DNA of 64,000 nt, from the NCBI RefSeq assembly GCF_027497495.1, contig NZ_CP114205.1:5580001-5644000 (forward strand), written 5' to 3'. Source of the stretch: Streptomyces tubercidicus. GTDB lineage: Bacteria > Actinomycetota > Actinomycetes > Streptomycetales > Streptomycetaceae. The translations under genes were made by a program, and so were the position numbers. The notes under the pieces are model-generated. The model searched no databases. It saw only the letters and a program-made list of their open reading frames with translations, and was not told the DNA's origin. Below, piece after piece: positions 57,727 to 64,000 of this stretch; position 1 is the first letter of the stretch; every line of letters begins with the position of its first letter.

Positions 57727-58692
57727 ATGGAGTTGTTTCCGGCGATTCCTTATGAGGAGTGGCGGGACAGTAAAGAGACGGTCCATCGGTTTGCGCAGGT
57801 GGTGGGGAAGGTGCGGCTGGCTGCCAGTGCGCGGCGTAATCACTGGTGGAATGTGCCGTTTCATCTGACGGGGCGGGGCATCACCACTCGGCCGATGGGG
57901 CAGCTGGATGGGAACCCGCTCTTTGCGATCGACTTCGATTTCGTGGGACATCAGCTGGTCGTGTCGGTGCTGGACGGCCGGGTGGTGTCCTTTCCGTTGG
58001 CCGGGCGGTCGGTGGCGGGTTTTTACGAGAGCCTGATGGGGGCGCTGGACGGGCTGGGGATCCGGGTGCGGCTTGCTATTCCGAGGCCGTTTGATCTGCC
58101 CGATGCGGGGCGGCCGTTCGCTGAGGACACCGAGCATTCGGCGTACGATCCGCAGTACGTCAATCGCTACTGGCGGGTGCTCAGCCAGGTGGCGGCGGTG
58201 CTGGAGGAATTCGCCGCGGGGTATTCGGGGAAGGTCAGTCCGGTGCATCACTTCTGGCATACCTTCGATATCGCGCACACCCGGTTCTCCGACCGGCATA
58301 TCGATCAGCCCGGTCGGGTCGACTCGGTGACCCGGGAGGCGTACTCCCGGGAGGTCATCAGTTTCGGGTTCTGGTTCGGTGATGACACTTTCCGTGCGCC
58401 GGCGTTCTACTCCTATACCGCCCCTGAGCCCGCGGGGCTGGCCGAGGAGCCGTTGGAGCCCGCGGCGGCGCGGTGGGCCGATCGCGGGGCCAGCCACTTG
58501 GCGCTGCTGCCGTACGACGAGGTCCGCGCCGCGGCGGATCCCCGTGCGGCGGTGCTCGGCTTCTATGAGAGCGCGTATCAGGCCGGTGCCCGGCGTGCCG
58601 GGTGGGACAGGGAACGGCTCGCCTCTCCGGGCGGGGTGACGGACCCGTATCTGCTAGCTGGGCGGCGGGTCCCTCGGGTGATGTTCCGTTAG
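57727..58692 (+). CDS. DUF5996 family protein (321 aa)
   Basis: Starts MELFPAIPYEEWRDSKETVH and has NHWWNVPFHLTGRGITT, PVHHFWHTFDIAHTRFS and EAYSREVISFGFWFGDD. These match an uncharacterised family I know as DUF5996. No catalytic motif is assigned. The many conserved His/Trp residues could bind metal or substrate. It starts 55 bp after the MDR gene and may form an operon with it. Its end overlaps the convergent glycosyltransferase gene by four bases. Confidence 0.8.
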   Translation: MELFPAIPYEEWRDSKETVHRFAQVVGKVRLAASARRNHWWNVPFHLTGRGITTRPMGQLDGNPLFAIDFDFVGHQLVVSVLDGRVVSFPLAGRSVAGFYESLMGALDGLGIRVRLAIPRPFDLPDAGRPFAEDTEHSAYDPQYVNRYWRVLSQVAAVLEEFAAGYSGKVSPVHHFWHTFDIAHTRFSDRHIDQPGRVDSVTREAYSREVISFGFWFGDDTFRAPAFYSYTAPEPAGLAEEPLEPAAARWADRGASHLALLPYDEVRAAADPRAAVLGFYESAYQAGARRAGWDRERLASPGGVTDPYLLAGRRVPRVMFR

Positions 58693-59564
58693 ATGACCGG
58701 CGGGCGGCCCAGTCGGGTCATCCGCCACACCGTGCGCCAGCGCAGCGGACGGCGGCGGCCGCAGGGGGTGCGTACTCCCTCGGCGAAACCGGCGGCCCAG
58801 GCGCGCAGGCCCGCTGCCGAGGGGCTGCGGACGGCCGTCAGTACGGCCCAGACGCCGAGGTAGAGCGGAACCAGGACCGCGGGGAGGTGCCGCCTGGCCA
58901 GCCAGACGCGGTTTCTGGCGACCATGCGGTGGTAGACGGCGTGCCGGGTGGGTGAGGTGTACGGGTGCTGGAGCACGAGCTCCGGGGCGTAGCGGATGTG
59001 CCAGCCGTCGTCCAGGGCCCGCCAGGCCAGGTCGGTCTCCTCGTGGGCGTAGAAGAAGTCGTCGGGCCAGCCGCCGATCCGGTCCAGCATCGGTACGGAG
59101 AGGGAGTGCCCGCCGCCCAGGAAGGTGGTGACCGGACCGCCGCGTGCCGGGTCGCCGGCCCGCAGGCGGGGGACATGGCGGCGCTGGGTGCGGCCCCGTT
59201 CGTCGGCGATGCGGAAGCTCACGATCCCCAACTGCGGGTCGCGTGTGTGCAGTTCCGCCAGCCGGCTGAAGACGTCCGGGCTGATCAGCAGGCCGTCGTC
59301 GTCCAGGTCGACCACCAGGTCGACATCCCCGAGCTTGCGCAGCTCGTCCAGGGCGACATTGCGGCCACCGGAGACTCCCAGGTTCTCGCTCAGCTCGACG
59401 CCGACGGCGCCGTGCGGCAGCGCGGGGAGCGGGGAACCGTTTCCGATGACCACGATGTGGGCCGGCTGGAGGTCCTGCTTGGCGACCGAGTCCAGCAGCG
59501 CCCGCAGCGCGGCGGGACGGTTCCCCATGGTCAAGATGGCGACGCCTACGCGCAAATGACGCAC
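58689..59564 (-). CDS. Family 2 glycosyltransferase (291 aa)
   Basis: GT-A fold: VGVAILTMGNRPAALRALL (nucleotide-binding), LVVDLDDDGLLI (metal-binding DxD), FLGGGHSLSVPMLDRIGGW and HEETDLAWRALDDGWHIRYAPE (base region). A hydrophobic segment near VPLYLGVWAVLTAV suggests membrane association. It is a single-domain sugar transferase with unknown donor and acceptor. The GTG at 59564 has GGAG nine bases upstream. Confidence 0.88.
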   Translation of the reverse strand: MRHLRVGVAILTMGNRPAALRALLDSVAKQDLQPAHIVVIGNGSPLPALPHGAVGVELSENLGVSGGRNVALDELRKLGDVDLVVDLDDDGLLISPDVFSRLAELHTRDPQLGIVSFRIADERGRTQRRHVPRLRAGDPARGGPVTTFLGGGHSLSVPMLDRIGGWPDDFFYAHEETDLAWRALDDGWHIRYAPELVLQHPYTSPTRHAVYHRMVARNRVWLARRHLPAVLVPLYLGVWAVLTAVRSPSAAGLRAWAAGFAEGVRTPCGRRRPLRWRTVWRMTRLGRPPVI

Positions 59565-59786
59565 AGAAGTTTGCTCCGTTCTTGGCGGTCTTGTCGGGAT
59601 GCTAGCCGCCGGGTGCGGCGACCGCGTGCCACGGCGCCTCCCGGGCGACATCCGGCCGCTGAACGCTGGGGAACGTCCGGCGGGGCGGCCCGCCGGACGC
59701 GGTGGCCGGGCGCCCGGTCGCGGCGCACCATGGAAGGACCGGGGGGTGTGCACGGATGAGCAGGGGGGCGGATGGAGGAACCCCTC

Positions 59787-60149
59787 ATGATGGAAGTCAA
59801 GACGGTAGACAAGCCGGATGAACGGCGCGACTTTCCCCGGGGTCACCTCGAAGCCCTGCACCTCACCGGGCTGGACTTCGCCGTGGCCACCTTCGAGCCC
59901 GGCTGGCGCTGGTCGGAGTCGCTGCGGCCCATCGCCGGGACCGACAGCTGCGAGGTCCACCACAACTGCTTCGTGGTCCAGGGCCGGATGCGGATCAGGA
60001 TGAATGACGGCGCGGAGTCCGAGGTGGGGCCCGGCGATGTCTTCGTCCTGCCGGCCGGTCATGACGCCTGGGTCGTCGGGGACGAACAGTGCATCCTGTA
60101 CGACTTCGCAGGTGAGATGGCCAAGGACTACGGCAAGGCGAAGAGCTGA
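59787..60149 (+). CDS. Cupin-domain protein (120 aa)
   Basis: A single cupin barrel. VHHNCFVVQGRMRIRMNDG and VGPGDVFVLPAGHDAWVVGDE give the two motifs, with His, Glu-poor and Gly residues in place. Metal ligands are partial, so the role may be sensing or binding. GGAGGAA sits six bases before ATG 59787, which is preferred to the ATG at 59772. Confidence 0.85.
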   Translation: MMEVKTVDKPDERRDFPRGHLEALHLTGLDFAVATFEPGWRWSESLRPIAGTDSCEVHHNCFVVQGRMRIRMNDGAESEVGPGDVFVLPAGHDAWVVGDEQCILYDFAGEMAKDYGKAKS

Positions 60150-60378
60150 CGAGCCCGCGAGTGCGCACAGCGAGCACCGCCGGGGCGCGGTCGCCGGGGG
60201 CCGCGTCGGCCGGCCGGGTGGCGTGGGGTTTGCCACGTGAATCCGGATGTCTAGGAAGGCGATCGGTGGGCAGGGGTGCGGGACGGTCCGGCGTGCGGAA
60301 TACGTCACGGGTTGATCCCGTTAACGCCGCCGGAGACCGACTGACAATCGTCGACAGACCGGAAGCAGGGAAGCACGC

Positions 60379-60786
60379 ATGAGCACCATCGAGCTCACCA
60401 AGGAAAACTTCGACGAGATCGTCTCCGGCAACGATTTCGTTCTGATCGACTTCTGGGCCGAGTGGTGCGGGCCCTGCAAGCAGTTCGGCCCGGTCTTCGA
60501 GAAGTCCTCCGAGACGCACGAGGACCTGGTCTTCGCCAAGGTCGACACCGAGGCGCAGCCCGAGCTGGCGCAGGCGCTGCAGATCCAGTCCATCCCGACC
60601 GTCATGATCGTCCGGGAGAACATCGCGGTCTTCGCGCAGCCCGGCGCGCTGCCCGCGGAGGCCCTGGAGGACGTCATCGGCCAGGCCCGTGCGCTGGACA
60701 TGGACGAGGTCCGGGCGTCGGTCGCCGAGGCCCAGCAGAGCGAGCAGGCCGAGGCTGAGCAGGGACAGCAGGCGCAGGGCTCGTGA
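60379..60786 (+). CDS. Thioredoxin (135 aa)
   Basis: Thioredoxin fold with WAEWCGPCKQF, Cys30 and Cys33 in the redox centre, then IQSIPTVMIVRE (cis-Pro). A Gln/Glu-rich tail (about 20 residues) follows the fold, longer than in E. coli thioredoxin. It reduces disulfides in the cytoplasm. The stop overlaps the following GTG (GTGA). Confidence 0.95.
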   Translation: MSTIELTKENFDEIVSGNDFVLIDFWAEWCGPCKQFGPVFEKSSETHEDLVFAKVDTEAQPELAQALQIQSIPTVMIVRENIAVFAQPGALPAEALEDVIGQARALDMDEVRASVAEAQQSEQAEAEQGQQAQGS

Positions 60787-61376
60787 GCGACCTCCTTCTG
60801 GTCCGGCACGGCGAGACCGAGTGGAGCAGGGACGGCCGGCACACCAGCTGGACCGATCTGCCGCTGACCGCCACCGGTGAGGAGCAGGCCCGCGCACTGC
60901 GGCCGCTGCTGTCGGACCGGAAGATCGGGCCGGTGTACGCCAGCCCGATGCAGCGGGCGCTGCGCACCGCCGAGCTGGCGGGCCTCGCCCGCCCGCAGAT
61001 CGACGCCGACCTGCGGGAGTGGGACTACGGCGGGTATGAGGGCATCGCCACCGCCGAGATTCACCGCAGCCGGCCCGGCTGGTATCTGTTCTCCGACGGT
61101 GTGGCCGAGGGGCCCGCGGAGCATCCGGGCGAAACGCCCGAGCAGGTCGGGGCGCGTGCCGACCGGGTGCTGGCGCGGCTCGCGGCACAGCTCGCCGCCG
61201 ATGAGGGCGATGTGGCGCTGGTGGCGCATGCGCACTTCCTGCGGGTGCTGGCCGCCCGCCGGCTCGGGCTGCCGCCCGCCGCCGGGGGGCTCTTCACCTT
61301 CGAGACCGGGGCGGTCGGCGTGCTGGGGACGGAGCATGGTCGGCCCGCGGTGGTCGCTTGGAACGCGCGGAGTTGA
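60783..61376 (+). CDS. Histidine phosphatase (phosphoglycerate-mutase-like, 197 aa)
   Basis: RHG motif LLVRHGETEWSRDG supplies the catalytic His9, ALVAHAHFLRVLAA the second His, and EWDYGGYEGI the acid. It belongs to the small branch that removes phosphate from metabolites. The GTG overlaps the thioredoxin stop, so the two are co-translated. Confidence 0.92.
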   Translation: MSDLLLVRHGETEWSRDGRHTSWTDLPLTATGEEQARALRPLLSDRKIGPVYASPMQRALRTAELAGLARPQIDADLREWDYGGYEGIATAEIHRSRPGWYLFSDGVAEGPAEHPGETPEQVGARADRVLARLAAQLAADEGDVALVAHAHFLRVLAARRLGLPPAAGGLFTFETGAVGVLGTEHGRPAVVAWNARS

Positions 61377-61400
61377 CGCGCGGAGTGTGTGGGGGCGGGC

Positions 61401-61444
61401 CCCGTAGGGGCGAATCCCGTAAGGCGAATCCCGTAAGGGCGAAC
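61401..61444. repeat. Three 14-15-bp tandem repeats
   Basis: CCCGTAGGGGCGAAT, CCCGTAAGGCGAAT and CCCGTAAGGGCGAA in direct succession after the histidine phosphatase gene. The same CCCGTA-GG core recurs near 63800-63880 in the last gene of the window. Confidence 0.75.
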
Positions 61445-61601
61445 CCGGACCGCTGAGCCGGGGGCGGGTGGCGGTGCCGGAGGCGGTAGGCCCGGTGAGG
61501 TCCGTGCTGACGTGGGGGTCTTCTTGATCAGACCTGCCTGCGCTGCCGGGCAGTCGGCCTTCTAGACTGCGCGCGCACGCAAAGTTTGATCGGAGCATGA
61601 C

Positions 61602-61862
61602 ATGCGTCGTCTTATCCTCGCCCCTGCCCTCGTGGCGGTCGCCGCCCTCGCACTCGCCGGGTGCGCGCAGGACTTCGGCCACGGCCCTGCGGGCCGGGTC
61701 ACCGACAAGACCAAGGACGGGAAGAAGTTCTACCTGGTCGTCGATCCCGCGAAGAAGGGCAAGGAGGGCAAGGACGGCAAGGGGACGAAGTTCAGGGTCA
61801 GCAAGTACGACTACCACGACTGCTACCGGGGCTCGCAGTACCCCAAGTGCGTCGAGGATTAG
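61602..61862 (+). CDS. Small lipoprotein (86 aa)
   Basis: Signal peptide with lipobox LAGC (Cys21): MRRLILAPALVAVAALALAG followed by CAQDFGHGPAGRV. A Lys/Gly/Asp-rich stretch and two Cys (HDCYRGSQYPKCVED) follow, which could form a disulfide. It is an extracytoplasmic anchored protein of unknown function. GGAG lies seven bases before the ATG at 61602. Confidence 0.85.
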   Translation: MRRLILAPALVAVAALALAGCAQDFGHGPAGRVTDKTKDGKKFYLVVDPAKKGKEGKDGKGTKFRVSKYDYHDCYRGSQYPKCVED

Positions 61863-61912
61863 CCCACCGGCCTCGGTCGACGGACCGAAGGGACATCCCC
61901 TACCGGCCCCCA

Positions 61913-61952
61913 TGGACCCCCTACGGGCCTTCTTGGACCCCCTACGGGTCCA
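61913..61952. repeat. 15-bp direct repeat forming a hairpin at the end of mbl
   Basis: TGGACCCCCTACGGG occurs at 61913-61927 and 61934-61948. The second copy contains the mbl stop codon (61942-61944) and, with the following TCCA, forms a 7-bp hairpin (TGGACCC / GGGTCCA). It probably ends mbl transcription. Confidence 0.65.
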
Positions 61953-62973
61953 TCGGATCGAGGTGCAGGGGCTGAACCTTGCCCTCGATCATGGCGCCGA
62001 GCCCCATGACGGCGCAGGTGTCGGGGTGGTCGGCGGTGTGCACCGGCATGTTCGTGGCCTGGTGGATCATGGGCTCCAGGCCGGGAATCAGGGCGCTGCC
62101 GCCCGCGAGCACGATGCCGCGCTCCCCGAGGTCGGCCACCAGATCCGGCGGGCAGCGGCGCAGCACGGCGCCGATGCCGTCGAGGATCGAGGTCAGCGGG
62201 GTGGTGATGGCGTCCCGTACCCGCTCGGTGTCGACATGCACGGAGCGCGCCATTCCGCTGATCACGTCACGGCCGTGCACCTCGGTGGAGCCGGGGGTGA
62301 CCCCGTCGCCACCGGAGAGGATCATCTGGAGCGGGCGTACGGCCTGCCCCGCCAGCATCAGCTCATGGTGCAGCCGCAGATGCTGGACGACCGCGTGGTC
62401 GATGGCGTTGCCGCCCACCGGCACGGTCTCCGCGGACACGATCGAACCGAGGGAGAGCACCGCGACCTGCGTGGTTCCGGCACCACACACCACGATCATG
62501 GTGGCCTCGGGCTGCTCCACCGGAAGCCCGGACCCCACCGCGGCGGCGACCAGGGTGTCGACCAGCTCCACCCGCCGCGCACCGAGCCCGGTGAGTGTCT
62601 CCACGGCCGCCCGCTGTGCCAGCGGCTCACTGCCGTACGGGAGACAGACCGCGGCCCGCATCGCCGGCCGGCGCCGCCAGGACTTGCGCAGCCTGTCGCC
62701 GACCAGGGTCCGCAGCAGCCGCTGGGCCATGTCGATATCGACGATGGTGCCGTTGGAGACCGGGCGCACCACCCGGATGTAGTCCGGGGTGCGGCCGTCC
62801 ATCACCTCGGCCTGGGCGCCGACCGCCAGCAGCGCCCCGCTGCGGGTGTTGATGGCGGCGACGGTCGGTTCGTCGACGACCAGCCCCTGGTGCTTCACAT
62901 ACACCCTGGTCCGGGCCGCGCCGATGTCGATGGCGGCCGAACAGCGCCGCAATTGGGCGAGGCTGATGGTCAT
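61942..62973 (-). CDS. mbl: MreB-like actin homologue Mbl (343 aa)
   Basis: Actin-like ATPase: AAIDIGAARTRVYVKHQGLV (phosphate 1), VVCGAGTTQVAVLSLGSIV (phosphate 2), ILSGGDGVTPGS and GIVLAGGSALIPGLEPMI (adenosine). It is shorter in the middle than MreB, as in the second Streptomyces homologue Mbl, which acts with MreB in spore wall formation. GGAGG eight bases upstream supports the ATG. No mreC/mreD genes follow. Confidence 0.88.
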   Translation of the reverse strand: MTISLAQLRRCSAAIDIGAARTRVYVKHQGLVVDEPTVAAINTRSGALLAVGAQAEVMDGRTPDYIRVVRPVSNGTIVDIDMAQRLLRTLVGDRLRKSWRRRPAMRAAVCLPYGSEPLAQRAAVETLTGLGARRVELVDTLVAAAVGSGLPVEQPEATMIVVCGAGTTQVAVLSLGSIVSAETVPVGGNAIDHAVVQHLRLHHELMLAGQAVRPLQMILSGGDGVTPGSTEVHGRDVISGMARSVHVDTERVRDAITTPLTSILDGIGAVLRRCPPDLVADLGERGIVLAGGSALIPGLEPMIHQATNMPVHTADHPDTCAVMGLGAMIEGKVQPLHLDPMDP

Positions 62974-63161
62974 GGGTGATTCCTCCCCGATGGGCCGGTA
63001 TGGGCGGAGCGGTCGCGCGGCCGGTTCGCAAGGACCGCTCGTGCGCCATCCTCCGGTCGTGCGGAGGGCGCCGCCCGCTGGAAAGGTCCGCTCGGGGGAC
63101 GGGGGCGGGGCGGTTGCGGCGAAGGGGTGATACGGCGCGGAGCGGGCGGGGCGGCGGGCCC

Positions 63162-63782
63162 TCAGCCGGTCAGTCGCTGGTACAGCCCCCAGGTGAACTC
63201 GGGGACGATCTCCTGCGGGGTGCCGTCGGGGCCGGGCGCGGTGCAGACCAGCTGCCAGCGGGTGGGTGCGCTGCCCTCCTTGGGGCGGGCCGGGGCGAAG
63301 GCGTGCGCGACCTCGTCAACGGTGCAGGACCAGGGCCGCAGATCGGCGGTGCTGCGCAGGTCAGGGGCGGTGGCGCCGGGTGCCCGGACGAGCCAGGCGT
63401 TCCAGACGGCGCCCCGGGCACCGGTGAGGACCTCGAACCGCAGCTCGGGCCAGAGCGGAACCGGCCAGGTCAGGGCCTCACAGCGGAGATCACCGATACG
63501 GCGGGCGGTGACGGTTTCGGGGGCGCCGAGCAGCGCACGATACGGCTGGATCCCGCCGGGCGCTCGCGGGGCATGCATCCGCGCCTGCCAGCGGCGGTTG
63601 GCCTCGCGCATCTCGGCACGGGAGACGCCCAGGGTGCGCAGCGCGTCCTCGACCAGGCCGGGGTGGTGGTCGGCCATCCGGCGCAGCAGGACGACCTGGA
63701 AGGCGACCGGTCCGGGCAGCCCGTAGGGGGTGCCGGGGCCGCCGGGCGGATCATTGTCCGTGGTGTGGTCCATGAGGGACAT
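63162..63782 (-). CDS. Conserved hypothetical protein (206 aa)
   Basis: Starts MSLMDHTTDNDPPGGPGTPY, with FQVVLLRRMADHHPGLVEDAL, REANRRWQARMHAPRAPGGI, VWNAWLVRAPGATAP and TWGLYQRLTG. I do not know the family. The first ATG (63782) and one three codons later are both possible. It overlaps the end of the upstream gene (63751) by 32 bases, so the two are read together in one transcript. Confidence 0.7.
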   Translation of the reverse strand: MSLMDHTTDNDPPGGPGTPYGLPGPVAFQVVLLRRMADHHPGLVEDALRTLGVSRAEMREANRRWQARMHAPRAPGGIQPYRALLGAPETVTARRIGDLRCEALTWPVPLWPELRFEVLTGARGAVWNAWLVRAPGATAPDLRSTADLRPWSCTVDEVAHAFAPARPKEGSAPTRWQLVCTAPGPDGTPQEIVPEFTWGLYQRLTG

Positions 63783-64000
63783 GGTGGTGGACGGGGCGGT
63801 CCGCGGGGCGTGCGGGGCGCTGCCCGTAGGGGGCGGGGCGCTTCCCGTAAGGTCCGGGGCGCTCCCCGTAGGGGAGGAAGAGTACGGAGTTGACGTAGCG
63901 ACGGTGCGGGGCGAGGGAGCGGCGCAGCAGCCCGTGCTCGGCGACATGACAGGTGCGGGACTGATGGGCGGGCAGATCGAAACCGTCCAGCGGCAGCCAG
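63751..64000 (-). CDS. C-terminal part of an unidentified protein (gene cut by window end)
   Basis: Open frame entering from the right edge: WLPLDGFDLPAHQSRTCHVA, then RSLAPHRRYVNSVLFLPYG, and a tail with PYGERPGPYGKRPAPYGQRP repeats, ending HGPHHGQ at the TGA of 63751-63753. The codon use is typical for the genome. The start is outside the window, and I cannot assign a function. Confidence 0.7.
   Translation of the reverse strand, partial: WLPLDGFDLPAHQSRTCHVAEHGLLRRSLAPHRRYVNSVLFLPYGERPGPYGKRPAPYGQRPARPADRPVHHHVPHGPHHGQ

Overview
This is a GC-rich actinomycete chromosome segment, almost certainly Streptomyces. The signs are near-uniform G/C third codon positions, GTG and TTG starts, leaderless promoters, TTA codons confined to a regulator, paired XRE/DUF397 genes, and a mycothiol-dependent-type isomerase family member. 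From memory, the order ppdK, nirBD, dgt, dnaG, hrdA, mbl matches the core of the S. coelicolor chromosome. I therefore read the window as conserved core with accessory insertions, the largest being a polymorphic-toxin locus.

Left part (1-7763): the C-terminal end of pyruvate phosphate dikinase; a small conserved gene flanked by two near-identical hairpins; a TTA-containing ArsR-type regulator; a TauD-type dioxygenase with a possible cysteine-containing leader ORF; a three-gene CUT1 sugar ABC operon (lipoprotein plus two permeases); and a divergent GNAT acetyltransferase.

Toxin locus (7866-18845, all minus strand, read right to left): a small immunity-like protein, a WXG100-type protein, a 2664-residue toxin, then a run of small genes. 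The toxin has a helical WXG100/CpnT-like N-terminus, low-complexity linkers, three papain-fold (Tox-PL type) domains that each keep Cys, His and Asp, and a C-terminal YwqJ-type deaminase. Two base pairs after it comes a YwqK (MORN_2) gene, followed by a paralogue of the first immunity-like gene, a second YwqK and an unrecognised ORF. Two of these small genes are followed by decayed copies of their own 3' ends. I see no ESX export machinery in the window.

Middle (19005-47468): DinB/maleylpyruvate-isomerase-family protein, KimA-like permease, RDD membrane protein, SDR oxidoreductase, assimilatory nitrite reductase nirBD, a GH101-like lipoprotein, DUF899 and secreted proteins, a VOC protein, an XRE/DUF397 regulatory pair, a ferric-reductase-like flavocytochrome, an aldo/keto reductase, an internally deleted IS5-type element, a secreted TIM-barrel-like protein, a TSUP transporter with a palindromic start region, a methyltransferase, a cupin, cutA plus a secreted serine protease, a YdcF/SanA-type protein, a gamma-glutamylcyclotransferase, a probable adenine deaminase, and a sirohydrochlorin-chelatase-like gene overlapping dgt. 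Several intergenic gaps here hold 16-23 bp tandem repeats.

Right part (47850-64000): ferredoxin reductase, threonine/serine dehydratase, dnaG (leaderless), hrdA-like sigma factor, an FGGY kinase, a YtxH-like protein, two tandem tRNA-Asn genes and a CAU tRNA. Next comes a patch that looks acquired (truncated acetyltransferase, MDR reductase, DUF5996 protein). It is followed by a glycosyltransferase, a cupin, thioredoxin overlapping a histidine phosphatase, a small lipoprotein, mbl, and two overlapping genes at the right edge, the last cut by the window end.
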